Source: Hyphomicrobiales bacterium
Lineage (GTDB): Bacteria > Pseudomonadota > Alphaproteobacteria > Rhizobiales > Rhizobiaceae
Reading direction: 5' to 3'
DNA: 64,000 nt
NCBI GenBank assembly: GCA_900473745.1
Contig: UCMW01000003.1
Location: 183,881-247,880 of the forward strand
Shown in pieces: positions 1-9,162 of this stretch. Below the pieces are notes generated by a model. The model made no database searches. It was not told where the DNA came from and worked only from the letters and a program-made list of their open reading frames with translations. Positions within the stretch are counted from its first letter, which is position 1. Every line of letters starts with the position of its first letter. The translations under genes were made by a program, and so were the position numbers.

Positions 1-1167
1 GCCACCTTCACCCTTATCAATCGCACGACTTCTGTACGTCTCGCCGAAGAGATTGATGAACAGGAACTGCGCGACCAGCTCGATCACGTCCGATCCCTGC
101 GCCTGACCAAGAAGGAAATGATCTGGCTTGCGGGTAACACCTTCTACGGTCGCGCCCAGATCTTCGAGCCCGAATTCCTCGCCTGGCTTGGTCATCTACA
201 GCTCCCCGAATACGAGCTTTCCAAGCGTGACGGCCAGTATGAATTGACCTTCCGCGGATCCTGGATGGAGACCACCCTCTGGGAGATTCCGGCGCTTGCC
301 ATCATCAATGAACTGCGTTCCCGCGCGGCCATGCGGTCGCTCGGCTTCTTCACCCTGGACGTTCTATATGCGCGCGCCAAGGCCAAGATGTGGGCCAAGG
401 TGGAGCGCCTGCGTGAGCTCCCCGGCCTGCGCATCTCCGATTTTGGCACCCGCCGCCGCCACAGTTTCCTCTGGCAGCGCTGGTGCGTCGAAGCGCTCAA
501 GGAAGGCATCGGTCCGGCCTTCACCGGCACAAGCAATGTCCTCCTCGCCATGGACTCGGATCTGGAAGCCGTAGGCACGAATGCCCATGAACTTCCCATG
601 GTCGTCGCGGCACTTGCCGATAGTGATGAACAGCTGGCAGCAGCTCCCTATCAGGTGCTGAAAGACTGGAACCGCCTTTATGGCGGAAATCTTCTGATCG
701 TCCTGCCCGACGCCTTCGGCACCACATCCTTTCTCGATCACGCCCCCGAATGGGTTGCCGACTGGACCGGGTTCCGCCCGGACAGTGCGCCGCCGATCGA
801 AGGCGGCGAGAAGATTATCGACTGGTGGAAGAAGACGGGCCGCGATCCCCGCAAGAAGCTGCTGATTTTCTCGGATGGTCTCGATGTCGATGCGATCATC
901 GATACCTATCGTCATTTCGCCGGCCGTGTGCGCATGTCCTTCGGCTGGGGCACCAATCTCACCAATGACTTCGCCGGCTGCGCGCCGGTGGAGATTGCCG
1001 GCCTGAAGCCGATCTCCATCGTCTGCAAGGTGTCGGAGGCCAATGGACGCCCGGCCGTCAAGCTCTCGGACAATCCGCGCAAGGCGACTGGAGACCCGGC
1101 GGAGGTCGAGCGCTACCTGCGCTTCTTCGGCGCCCAGGATCGCGTCGAACAGGCTGTACTCGTCTGA
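1..1167 (+). CDS. pncB: Nicotinate phosphoribosyltransferase (5' end outside window)
   Basis: NAD salvage enzyme joining nicotinate and PRPP to nicotinate mononucleotide with ATP. The reading frame is already open at base 1, so the N-terminus lies upstream; 388 residues are visible of a family usually near 430. Family-typical segments include WLAGNTFYG, the basic FGTRRRHSF block, the FTGTSN segment and GWGTNLTND near the C-terminus, where the PRPP phosphate loop is formed. It is followed by 105 bp and then the CoxG-like gene on the same strand. An internal ATG at 118 is not the true start because homology-like sequence continues upstream of it. Confidence 0.93.
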   Translation, partial: ATFTLINRTTSVRLAEEIDEQELRDQLDHVRSLRLTKKEMIWLAGNTFYGRAQIFEPEFLAWLGHLQLPEYELSKRDGQYELTFRGSWMETTLWEIPALAIINELRSRAAMRSLGFFTLDVLYARAKAKMWAKVERLRELPGLRISDFGTRRRHSFLWQRWCVEALKEGIGPAFTGTSNVLLAMDSDLEAVGTNAHELPMVVAALADSDEQLAAAPYQVLKDWNRLYGGNLLIVLPDAFGTTSFLDHAPEWVADWTGFRPDSAPPIEGGEKIIDWWKKTGRDPRKKLLIFSDGLDVDAIIDTYRHFAGRVRMSFGWGTNLTNDFAGCAPVEIAGLKPISIVCKVSEANGRPAVKLSDNPRKATGDPAEVERYLRFFGAQDRVEQAVLV

Positions 1168-1272
1168 CAGACCAGCCAATCGGATGCGTTAGATACCTTG
1201 CATCCGCAGGTCATGCCGTGCAGTCTTGCGCCCACGGGAGGGAGCCCGTGATCCGCAAGGGAGGAGTGCCGA

Positions 1273-1737
1273 ATGGATATGCAAGGCAGCGAGCGCATCG
1301 AGGCGCCGGTCGAAACCGTGTGGCGAGCCCTCAATGATCCCGAGATCCTGAAACAGGCGATTCCCGGCTGTGAAAGCCTGGAGAAGACCTCCGACACCAC
1401 GATGGCCGCCAGGGTCGTTCTGAAGATCGGTCCGATCAAGGCAAAGTTCGAGGGTGCCGTCGAGCTGCAGAACCTCAACCCGCCGAATTCCTACACGATC
1501 TCAGGCGAAGGCAAGGGCGGGCTCGCGGGTTTCGCCAAGGGTGGTGCCGATGTGACGCTGACAGCCGATGGCGAAGGAGCCACCTTGCTCAGCTACACCG
1601 TAAAGGCCGAAGTCGGGGGCAAGATCGCCCAGCTCGGCAGCCGGCTGATCGAATCGACGTCGAAGAAGCTCGCGGGCGAATTCTTCTCGAACTTCAGCGC
1701 GGCCGTTACGGCCAGGGATGCGCAAGCCGAGGCTTGA
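1273..1737 (+). CDS. CoxG-like SRPBCC-fold protein (carbon monoxide dehydrogenase subunit G family)
   Basis: 154-residue protein of the START/SRPBCC superfamily, subfamily CoxG. The start MQGSERIEAPVETVWRALND and the GKGGLAGFAKGGADV turn are typical. CoxG proteins help molybdenum hydroxylases of the CO-dehydrogenase type attach to membranes or mature, but many stand alone, as here, with no coxMSL genes nearby. The physiological partner is unknown. A clear ribosome site (AGGGAGGAG) precedes the ATG. No membrane segment is visible; the protein should be cytoplasmic. Confidence 0.85.
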   Translation: MDMQGSERIEAPVETVWRALNDPEILKQAIPGCESLEKTSDTTMAARVVLKIGPIKAKFEGAVELQNLNPPNSYTISGEGKGGLAGFAKGGADVTLTADGEGATLLSYTVKAEVGGKIAQLGSRLIESTSKKLAGEFFSNFSAAVTARDAQAEA

Positions 1738-1823
1738 CCAATCAGCTCCGATCGGGTGAAAGCTCGGCGCAAGGATAGGTGATCATCGTGGAACCTGCCG
1801 AGATGATTCGGCTTTAAGGGGAC

Positions 1824-1988
1824 ATGACGATGATGAACGAAGGACCTGATCAGTATTTCGAACAGCAGGACATGGCGGTCAAGCTGATGCTTATCGAAAA
1901 CAAGTCCGACGAATTGACGGACATCCTGGTGGAAGCGCTCCAGGATGCTCTGAAACTCCTCGAAGAAGAGCTTTCCACCGTCCACTGA
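1824..1988 (+). CDS. Small acidic hypothetical protein (54 aa)
   Basis: Short open frame ATG 1824 to TGA 1986-1988, preceded by AAGGGG about five bases upstream. The product is acidic and strongly helix-prone: the C-terminal half has a heptad-like run of Leu and Glu (LVEALQDALKLLEEEL), suggesting a coiled coil or helical hairpin that may dimerise. Not recognised. It converges with tadC, whose stop is 13 bp away, so the 3' ends of the two transcripts may interfere. Support comes from the ribosome site, the composition and the lack of any competing frame. Confidence 0.55.
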   Translation: MTMMNEGPDQYFEQQDMAVKLMLIENKSDELTDILVEALQDALKLLEEELSTVH

Positions 1989-2000
1989 ATCGACGGTAGG

Positions 2001-2987
2001 TCAGAACCGGTCGGACACCTGGATACCGGCCGGGCCGAGGATGACCGCGACAAGCACGGGCAGGAAGAACAGGATCATCGGAACGGTGAGCTTCGGCGGC
2101 AGTGCCGCAGCCTTCTTCTCCGCCTCGTTCATGCGCTCGTCGCGCCCTTCCTGAGCCAGCACCCGCAGCGCCTGCGCGACAGGCGTACCATAGCGGTCCG
2201 CCTGGATGAGCGCCTGGACCACGTTCTTGACGCCGTCGAGCTGGGTTCGCGTGCCGAGATTTTCGAGTGCCTGGCGCCGGTCGGGGAGGAACGAAAGCTC
2301 GGCCGTGGTGAGCACCATTTCCTCGGCGAGTTCGGGTGATTGTTCCCCGATTTCGTCCGATACACGCCGCATGGCCGCCTCGAGCGAAATACCGGATTCC
2401 ACGCAGATCAGCATCAGGTCCAGTGCGTCCGGCCAAGCGCGGCGGATCGACTTCTGGCGCTTGCCAATGCGGTTCGAAACATAAATGTTCGGCAGATAGA
2501 AGCCGACATAACCGCCCACGATGGTGGCGAAGAGCCGGACCGTCAGCGGTTTTTCAGCCAGATTTCCCAGCGCAAAGATCCAGAAAGCGGTCAGAGCCAA
2601 GGTCGCGAAGGGCAGCAGAAAGCGCGCGACGAGAAACATGTTCAGCGCGTTCTGCGAACGAAGGCCGGCCGCTTTCAGGCGGTCGACGGTGTTGTCGTCG
2701 ACAAGCGCCTTTTTCAGATTGAAGCGCTCGACAATATTGCGCACCGACTTGTTGTTCGTGGCCCGGAGCGATGCACGGCTCTGCGCCGCTTCGGCATTGA
2801 GTTTCGCGCGTTCGCGTGCACGGATGAGGTCGCGTTCGGTCGATACGGCGCGCATGCGCTTGTTGAGATCGCCGCGCTCCAGATAAGGCATCGCAATCGT
2901 GTAAAACGTGCCGAAGACCGCGAGCGCCACCAGCACTGCGATCACCAACGCCGGATTGGTCACTTGTGCGGCCCAGTCTTCGGTCAT
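2001..2987 (-). CDS. tadC: Flp pilus inner-membrane platform protein TadC (type II secretion F family)
   Basis: 328 aa. Inner-membrane platform subunit of the Tad/Flp pilus machine, partner of TadB and docking site for the TadA ATPase. Hydrophobic segments lie near residues 13-33, about 115-165 (two) and the C-terminus (VPMILFFLPVLVAVILGP). The central T2SSF domain carries RRAWPDALDLMLICVESG and the conserved GTPVAQALRVLAQEGRDER stretch. It follows tadB by 12 bp and is the last gene of the minus-strand pilus operon. In Agrobacterium nomenclature this corresponds to ctpI. Confidence 0.93.
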   Translation of the reverse strand: MTEDWAAQVTNPALVIAVLVALAVFGTFYTIAMPYLERGDLNKRMRAVSTERDLIRARERAKLNAEAAQSRASLRATNNKSVRNIVERFNLKKALVDDNTVDRLKAAGLRSQNALNMFLVARFLLPFATLALTAFWIFALGNLAEKPLTVRLFATIVGGYVGFYLPNIYVSNRIGKRQKSIRRAWPDALDLMLICVESGISLEAAMRRVSDEIGEQSPELAEEMVLTTAELSFLPDRRQALENLGTRTQLDGVKNVVQALIQADRYGTPVAQALRVLAQEGRDERMNEAEKKAAALPPKLTVPMILFFLPVLVAVILGPAGIQVSDRF

Positions 2988-2999
2988 CCCGCCTGTCCT

Positions 3000-4016
3000 T
3001 CAGATCTCGAAATTGATCATGTTGCGCATGACAAGCAGCCCGATACTCATCCACACGGCTGATATGCCGAGGATCAGATGTCCACGTGAATCGGTGAAGA
3101 GGATCATGATGTATTGCGGGGATGTCAGGTAAACCAGCAGGGCAACGATGAAGGGCAGGGCACCGATGATCGCCGCCGACGCTTTCGCTTCCATCGACAG
3201 CGCATTGACCTTGGCTTTCATCTTCTTGCGGTCGCGCAGCACCCGGGAAAGGTTCGACAGGGCCTCCGAAAGGTTGCCGCCCGCCTGACCTTGGATCGCG
3301 ATAACGATCGAGAAGAAATTGACTTCGTTGAGCGGCATGGTCTGGTGCATGCGCGCAACGGCGTCGGGCACATTGAGGCCCAGCTGCTGTGATTCGACGA
3401 TCCGTCGAAACTCGGTCTTCACCGGTTCCTGGCCATCGGAAGCGATCATGCGGATCGCATCGTTCAGCGGCAGGCCCGAGCGAATGGAACGCACCATCAC
3501 GTCCAGCGAGTTCGGAAACTCGTTCAGAAACTGCTTCTGACGACGACTGACGAGAAAGCCGACGATCCAGCGCGGCAGGCCGAGGCCGGCCACAAAGGCC
3601 GCGCCGCCGATGACCAGCGCCGGCATGCCAGCGAGAAATGTCACAGCGAGCACCACGAGGCCGAGGACGGCGCTCAGGATATAGAACTGCAGCATCGTGA
3701 TCGGCAGACCCGATTGCACCAACTTGGCCTTGAGGCTGGTGGCATTGGCCTTCTTGGTCTTCTCCTGCTGCTGCTTCTTTTCCAGTTCCTTCAGCGAATC
3801 CTGGACGGATTTTCGGCGCTTGGAGATCTCCTGCACGCGGTCGCGGGCAGCCTTCACCTGCGACGTATCGGTCTCGGCCGCGCGAACCCGGTTGATCCGG
3901 TTCGCCGTCTTCTTGTCGGTTTCGATCCGCGAATAGAGCACACCATAGGCCACGGCTCCGGTCGAGACGGCGACCAGCAGAACGATGGCGAGAATGGTCG
4001 GATCTATGCCGAACAT
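3000..4016 (-). CDS. tadB: Flp pilus inner-membrane platform protein TadB
   Basis: 338 aa, T2SSF-domain membrane protein that with TadC forms the platform for Flp pilus extension. An N-terminal membrane segment (about residues 5-27) is followed by a long charged, coiled-coil-like region (about 40-95, rich in Lys, Glu and Gln). A hydrophobic pair follows at about 105-150, then the T2SSF domain with FPNSLDVMVRSIRSGLPLND and GQAGGNLSEALSNLS, and two C-terminal membrane segments. Start is five bases after the tadA stop, indicating co-translation. Confidence 0.93.
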   Translation of the reverse strand: MFGIDPTILAIVLLVAVSTGAVAYGVLYSRIETDKKTANRINRVRAAETDTSQVKAARDRVQEISKRRKSVQDSLKELEKKQQQEKTKKANATSLKAKLVQSGLPITMLQFYILSAVLGLVVLAVTFLAGMPALVIGGAAFVAGLGLPRWIVGFLVSRRQKQFLNEFPNSLDVMVRSIRSGLPLNDAIRMIASDGQEPVKTEFRRIVESQQLGLNVPDAVARMHQTMPLNEVNFFSIVIAIQGQAGGNLSEALSNLSRVLRDRKKMKAKVNALSMEAKASAAIIGALPFIVALLVYLTSPQYIMILFTDSRGHLILGISAVWMSIGLLVMRNMINFEI

Positions 4017-4021
4017 GGTGA

Positions 4022-5506
4022 TCAGATTCCCTTCGACTTCTGTTCCATGGAATCAAGCGCAGCTGCGAGCCGGCGATCCTCGTTGTAATAACGGGCACGA
4101 TCCCAGAAATGCGGCTTGCCGATACCTGTCGACATGTGACGGCCGATAATTTTCCCGTTGGCGTCTTCGCCGTCCATTTCGTAGCGCATCAGGTCTTGGG
4201 TAATGATCACGTCGCCTTCCATCCCGATCACCTCGGTGATGTGGGTGATGCGGCGCGAACCATCGCGCAGGCGCGCCGCCTGGATTATGACGTCGATCGA
4301 ACCCGAGATGATCTCGCGCACCGTCTTGGCGGGTAGTGAGAAGCCGCCCATGGCGATCATCGATTCCATACGGCTCAGGCATTCGCGCGGCGTGTTGGCG
4401 TGGATGGTGCCCATCGAACCGTCGTGACCCGTGTTCATCGCCTGGAGAAGGTCGAAAACTTCAGGTCCGCGCACTTCACCGACGATGATGCGTTCGGGGC
4501 GCATACGCAGGCAGTTCTTGACGAGGTCACGCATGGTGATCTCGCCTTCGCCTTCGATGTTCGGCGGGCGCGTTTCAAGACGTACCACATGCGGCTGCTG
4601 CAGCTGCAGTTCGGCGGTATCCTCGCAGGTGATGATGCGCTCGTCCTGGTCGATGAAGCCCGTCAGGCAGTTGAGAAGCGTGGTTTTACCCGAGCCGGTA
4701 CCGCCAGAGATGACGACGTTGCAACGAACGCGCCCGATGATCTGCAGGACTTCGGCACCTTCCGGCGTGATCGCGCCGAACTTGACGAGCTGCGCGAGGT
4801 TCAGCTTGTCCTTCTTGAACTTACGAATGGTGAGTGCCGGCCCGTCGATCGCAAGCGGCGGTGCGATGACGTTGACACGCGAACCATCGGGCAGACGCGC
4901 GTCGCAGATCGGGCTGGATTCATCGACGCGGCGGCCGACCTGGCTCACGATGCGCTGGCAGATCGACAGAAGCTGGGAATTGTCGCGGAACCGGATTTCC
5001 GACTCGATCGTCTTGCCGCCGACTTCGATGAAGGTCTGGCCTGCCCCGTTGACCATGATATCGGCGATGTCGTCACGCGCCAGAAGCGGTTCGAGCGGGC
5101 CGTAACCCAGAACGTCGTTGCAAATGTCCTCGAGCAGTTCTTCCTGCTCGGAGATCGACATCGCGAAGTTCTTGATCGTGATGATGTCGTTGACGATGTC
5201 GCGGATTTCTTCGCGCGCGCTTTCGCCGTCGAGCTTGGCCAGCTGCGACAGGTCGATCGTGTCGATCAGCGCCGAGAAGACCTGGCTCTTGGTGTCGTAA
5301 TAGTCTTCGGTCCGCGGTGGCTTCTTGCGGCTCGGGGTCTGCATGGAAGGCGCGGCGACCTGTTGCCGGCTGCTGACCTCCGGGCTGCCGGGCTCGATGA
5401 GCGTGCTGGAACGGGCCGCAGGTGCGGCAGCAGGCGGCTGTGCCGGGATCGTGCCGACGCCCGCCCCGCCCTTGCCGAAACCGTCGTTTCCGCGTTTGCC
5501 AAACAT
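4022..5506 (-). CDS. cpaF: Flp pilus assembly ATPase TadA/CpaF
   Basis: 494 aa secretion ATPase of the VirB11/PulE superfamily that powers pilin polymerisation. The first ~60 residues are Pro/Ala-rich linker. The N-terminal domain follows, then Walker A GGTGSGKTT at 268-276, an Asp box (ITCEDTAELQL), Walker B with MRPERIIVGEVRGPE, and a His box (GHDGSMGTIHANTP). Length is normal for CpaF. It lies 26 bp downstream of cpaE in the same operon (ctpG in Agrobacterium terms). Confidence 0.95.
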   Translation of the reverse strand: MFGKRGNDGFGKGGAGVGTIPAQPPAAAPAARSSTLIEPGSPEVSSRQQVAAPSMQTPSRKKPPRTEDYYDTKSQVFSALIDTIDLSQLAKLDGESAREEIRDIVNDIITIKNFAMSISEQEELLEDICNDVLGYGPLEPLLARDDIADIMVNGAGQTFIEVGGKTIESEIRFRDNSQLLSICQRIVSQVGRRVDESSPICDARLPDGSRVNVIAPPLAIDGPALTIRKFKKDKLNLAQLVKFGAITPEGAEVLQIIGRVRCNVVISGGTGSGKTTLLNCLTGFIDQDERIITCEDTAELQLQQPHVVRLETRPPNIEGEGEITMRDLVKNCLRMRPERIIVGEVRGPEVFDLLQAMNTGHDGSMGTIHANTPRECLSRMESMIAMGGFSLPAKTVREIISGSIDVIIQAARLRDGSRRITHITEVIGMEGDVIITQDLMRYEMDGEDANGKIIGRHMSTGIGKPHFWDRARYYNEDRRLAAALDSMEQKSKGI

Positions 5507-5532
5507 GAGCTCTACCTGTTCCTGTTACCGGT

Positions 5533-6822
5533 CTACTTCTTGCGGAGTTTTTCGATGAACGAGCCGAGGCCCGCCTTTTTGGGTTTCTTGATCGTGGCGC
5601 GGCCCGTCACCAGATGCGCCAGTTGCGAAAAGGTTTCGGCCGTCGGGGATTTCCCATCGAGCTCGCTGATCATCCGGCCGCTATTGGCAGCGGTGCCGAA
5701 AAGCTGCGCGTCGAAGGGAATGATCGCGACCGGATCGAGTTCGAGCGGCTCGAAGAAGTCGGACGGCGCGATCTCCGGTCGCTTGGGCATGCCCACCTGG
5801 TTGAGGATGAGATGCGGCGGCTTGTCCTGCGGCCTCAGTTTCTTCAGCGCATCCAGCATGTTCTTCATGTTGCGCAGATTGGCGAGATCGGGTGCGCAGG
5901 TGATGACGATCTCGTCGACATCAGACAGAACGGCTCTCGTCCAGTCGGCCCAGGTATGAGGAAGATCGAGCACGGTGATCGGCGCTGCTCGCTGCAGCAC
6001 GTCGAGAATCGGCTGGAAGGCCCCGCGTTCATAGTCATAGCCCCGGTCGAGCATCGACGGCGCGGCGAGCAACGAAAGGTTCTGTCCGCATTTTGTCAGC
6101 AGGCGGTCGAGGAACACCTCGTCCAGTCGCTCCGGCGAAAACACGGCCTCGGCCATGCCCTGTGCAGGATCCTGATCGAAATCGATATTGGCCGTGCCGA
6201 AGGGCAGATCGAGATCGGCCAGAACGGTTTCGGTGGAGAAGAGCGAGGAGATGCCGAAGGCGCAGTTATGCGCGATCGTCGACGAGCCCACACCGCCCTT
6301 GGCGCCGATGAAGGCGATGCTGCGGCCGAGCGGTTCCGCTTCCGGGTCGACAAAGATAGACGATATCGAGCCCATCATGTCCGCCATGGTGAAGGGAGCG
6401 ACGATGTATTCCGAAATGCCGCTTCGGATCAGTTCACGGTAAAGCGCGATGTCGTTGTGCCGCCCGACCAGGATCACGCGCGAACTCGGATCGCAGACCT
6501 CCGCGAGCGGCGCGAGTTCAGTCAGGAGGTCGCGCGGGCCGGCATCGGTTTCGAGGATGATCAGGTTCGGCGTCGGCGTGGACGAGAACATGTTCGCCGC
6601 AGCGGCAACGTTGCCATGCGTGATGCGCATGCTCACCCGGGCCATGCGACGGTCTCCGGCGCATTGCTCCATGGTTCGATGCACCGCATCGCTGATGCAG
6701 AAGGCGTGGATCGATATGCGGGGCAGGGGACGCAGGGCCTCGACATCGCCTGCGATCACGGTCTCGGAAGCTCCGCGATATCCGCCGCCCGTTTCGCCAA
6801 TTTCATAATCGATCGCGTTCAT
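5533..6822 (-). CDS. cpaE: Pilus assembly protein CpaE/TadZ (MinD/ParA-like ATPase)
   Basis: 429 aa localisation factor that places the Flp pilus machine at the pole. An N-terminal receiver-like domain (about 35-160) precedes a MinD/ParA-type ATPase domain with the deviant Walker A KGGVGSS at 175-181 and the later DLPHTWADWTR region. The KGG lysine is kept, unlike some TadZ proteins that have lost it. Start ATG 6822 follows AGGATGAGAG. Gene order cpaD-cpaE-cpaF is the standard alphaproteobacterial arrangement. Confidence 0.92.
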   Translation of the reverse strand: MNAIDYEIGETGGGYRGASETVIAGDVEALRPLPRISIHAFCISDAVHRTMEQCAGDRRMARVSMRITHGNVAAAANMFSSTPTPNLIILETDAGPRDLLTELAPLAEVCDPSSRVILVGRHNDIALYRELIRSGISEYIVAPFTMADMMGSISSIFVDPEAEPLGRSIAFIGAKGGVGSSTIAHNCAFGISSLFSTETVLADLDLPFGTANIDFDQDPAQGMAEAVFSPERLDEVFLDRLLTKCGQNLSLLAAPSMLDRGYDYERGAFQPILDVLQRAAPITVLDLPHTWADWTRAVLSDVDEIVITCAPDLANLRNMKNMLDALKKLRPQDKPPHLILNQVGMPKRPEIAPSDFFEPLELDPVAIIPFDAQLFGTAANSGRMISELDGKSPTAETFSQLAHLVTGRATIKKPKKAGLGSFIEKLRKK

Positions 6823-6855
6823 GCTCTCATCCTGTCCTCTTGGACCACGTCCGCA

Positions 6856-7575
6856 TCACTCGGTTGCCGTATTGCTGCCTTCGCGATAGAGGCCGATCAC
6901 GTTCGACCGTCTGGTCGCATCGATCGGCGCCATGTCGCGCGGGGTCACCAGATCCATCGGATTGGCGATCTGTGCCGCGAGATTGCTCTGCGTCGCGCAG
7001 CCGAAGTTATGGTAGTTCTTGTTGCTGAACGTGTTGTTCTGCAGATCATCCGGCCACTCGCCGCAAGGGTTGGTCATGGCCGTGATCGCCACATAACTGA
7101 TCCGCACGGGCGCCGCATTGCTGTTCGGCTCTGCCTGATACGATGTCTCGATGATCCGGTTCGACGGCACGCCGCGCGTGGTCAGAACCTGACGGATCTG
7201 CTTGCGCATGGCCGAGGCTGCCCCGGAATTTGGCGATCCATGTGGCATCATGACCTGGATCGTCCCGGTCGATGCCGAAAGATAGTCGGCGGCAAAGCCC
7301 GCGATGGAATCCTGCACGCTCAATGTCAGCTTCCGATCGCCCGAGGCGATCGGGACGTCGAGCGTGTGCTCGACTTCACTGAGCATGATCGGATGGCGCG
7401 TACGGTAATCGTCCGGGATGGCCGAGGTGGACATCTGGTCCTTCATGCTGCCGCATCCGGCGAGCACCGCTGCTGCACCCAGTAGGACGCTGCCGAGAAC
7501 GAGACGCTGCAATGAGTGACGTGCGGATGCCATGGCTGGCTGACTTTCCCTGACTTGACGTGACGAGTTTTCCAT
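6856..7575 (-). CDS. cpaD: Pilus biogenesis lipoprotein CpaD
   Basis: About 239 aa. Signal sequence with lipobox LAGC (near residue 40) predicts an outer-membrane lipoprotein that accompanies the CpaC secretin. The body has the CpaD-family segments MPHGSPNSGAASAMRKQIR and the C-terminal NPMDLVTPRDMAPIDATRR. I chose ATG 7575, six bases after GAGG. In-frame ATGs also exist at 7578, at 7533 and at 7596, the last overlapping the cpaC stop codon in an ATGA, so the exact start is uncertain while coupling to cpaC is clear. Confidence 0.88.
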   Translation of the reverse strand: MENSSRQVRESQPAMASARHSLQRLVLGSVLLGAAAVLAGCGSMKDQMSTSAIPDDYRTRHPIMLSEVEHTLDVPIASGDRKLTLSVQDSIAGFAADYLSASTGTIQVMMPHGSPNSGAASAMRKQIRQVLTTRGVPSNRIIETSYQAEPNSNAAPVRISYVAITAMTNPCGEWPDDLQNNTFSNKNYHNFGCATQSNLAAQIANPMDLVTPRDMAPIDATRRSNVIGLYREGSNTATE

Positions 7576-7592
7576 CATGATCCTCGCGCCGT

Positions 7593-9149
7593 TCATTTGT
7601 AGATGAAGCCCACCGCGCCGTGGTATTGGCCCGGCGCTACGGGGTTCTCGCGGCGGCCATAGACCTTGTTCACCTTGTTCAGGAAGAAGGTCGCGCCATC
7701 GTTTTCGGGGTTGAAATTGTCATCCGGCCGCGACAGCGCGCCCCGCGCGACTGGTCGCACGAGATAGGGCGTTGCGATGATGACCAGTTCGGTCTCGTTG
7801 CGCTGGAAATCCTTGCTGCGGAACAGCGTACCCAGCACCGGAACCTTCGACAGACCCGGGAGACCCGACGTCGCCTGACGGATATTGTCCTGTACGAGGC
7901 CGGCGATCACGATCGAGCCACCCGACGGAAGCTCCACCGTCGTCGATGCTTCGCGCTTGCGGATCGACAGGAACGTGGAGCCGGGGACCTGATTCAGGAT
8001 GTTGCCCGTGACCTGTGACGATTCCCAGGTCGGCTCGGAAACATTGGTCTCGATCTGCAGGCTGATGCGGCCGGGCGCGAGGACGACAGGACGGAAATTC
8101 AGTTCGATCCCGTAGTCGACGCTCTGGGTCGTCCGCTCGATCGACGTGCCCTCTTCGTCACTCGTCACTTCCTGCTGGCCGGCAAGCCGGAACTCACCGC
8201 CGACATAGAATTTGGCGGCTTCGCCCGAAATGGCGGTCAGGCTCGGTTCCGCCAGCGTGCGCATGACGCCTGCCTGTTCCATGGCGTTGATGTAGGTATT
8301 GATCCCGAGGCCACCGATGCCGGCAGAAATCGTGGCGGTCCCTGTCGGGTCGATGGCATTGCCGAGATTGGACGGATTGGCATAGCTGATACCGGTCGAG
8401 CCGTCCGAAACGCTGCCGGAGAAGCCGAGCTGCTTGAGCACCTGGCGGCTCACTTCCGCGACGGTAACCTTCAGCGTCACCTGGTCTTCACCTTCGATCG
8501 TCAGCAAGTTGACGATCTGGGATTCCTGACGGTCTTCCGCGTAGATCGCAACGGCACCGTCGCCGCTGCTCTCGCTGGTCGCAGTCGTGTTACGGGTGGT
8601 GGCTTCACCGCCCTTGAGGAAGGCTTCGGCAAGGCTGGCCGCGCGAGCGGCGTCCTGCGGCGTGCGCACCGAGCCTGTCAGAACGATATTGTCCGAAACA
8701 ATCTCGACCTTGATGTCGGATTCGGGAATGAAGCGGCGCAGATTGGTTTCGAGACCGGTGATGTCGCGCTCGATCTGGATGTCGAGGCTGACGATTTCCT
8801 CGCCATTTGCGCCGAAGATGAAGATGTTGGTCTGGCCTACCATCTTACCGAACAGGTAGATGCGGCGTGACGAGCGGGTCACAGCATCGGCCATCACGGG
8901 GTCTGCGACCAGAATGTCGTGCGCGTCTGCAGGCAGGTCGACTACGAGCGCCTTGTTCAGCCCGAGCTTGACGGCTCTGCGGGCACCAGGCCCGGAATTG
9001 GTGATTTGTAGCACTGCCCCTTGTGCAGCCTCTACCGCATGAAACAGGCTGCCATGCATGGGCAGGAATGACGGCGATCCGGCAAACGCCATGGCAAAGG
9101 CAATGCCACCGGTTAGGGAAACTCTGAATTTGTGCGTCAGGCTGGCCAC
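7593..9149 (-). CDS. cpaC: Flp pilus secretin CpaC/RcpA
   Basis: Outer-membrane secretin channel, 518 aa with a GTG start at 9149 preceded by GTGGGGA and 13 bp after the cpaB stop; the frame is open further upstream but that part overlaps cpaB. A signal peptide (about 1-40) is followed by the pilus-formation N-domain (about 55-125) and a BON-like domain (about 130-195, VLTGSVRTPQDAARA). The secretin core (about 270-470) carries VELPSGGSIVIAGLVQD and VPVLGTLFRSKDFQRNETEL. Corresponds to ctpD. Confidence 0.93.
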   Translation of the reverse strand: MASLTHKFRVSLTGGIAFAMAFAGSPSFLPMHGSLFHAVEAAQGAVLQITNSGPGARRAVKLGLNKALVVDLPADAHDILVADPVMADAVTRSSRRIYLFGKMVGQTNIFIFGANGEEIVSLDIQIERDITGLETNLRRFIPESDIKVEIVSDNIVLTGSVRTPQDAARAASLAEAFLKGGEATTRNTTATSESSGDGAVAIYAEDRQESQIVNLLTIEGEDQVTLKVTVAEVSRQVLKQLGFSGSVSDGSTGISYANPSNLGNAIDPTGTATISAGIGGLGINTYINAMEQAGVMRTLAEPSLTAISGEAAKFYVGGEFRLAGQQEVTSDEEGTSIERTTQSVDYGIELNFRPVVLAPGRISLQIETNVSEPTWESSQVTGNILNQVPGSTFLSIRKREASTTVELPSGGSIVIAGLVQDNIRQATSGLPGLSKVPVLGTLFRSKDFQRNETELVIIATPYLVRPVARGALSRPDDNFNPENDGATFFLNKVNKVYGRRENPVAPGQYHGAVGFIYK

Positions 9150-9162
9150 GATGTGTCCCCAC

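Noticed and set aside
1181..1206. Inverted repeat CGGATGC / GCATCCG after pncB as terminator
   Set aside because: 12-base loop and no T-run; too weak to call.
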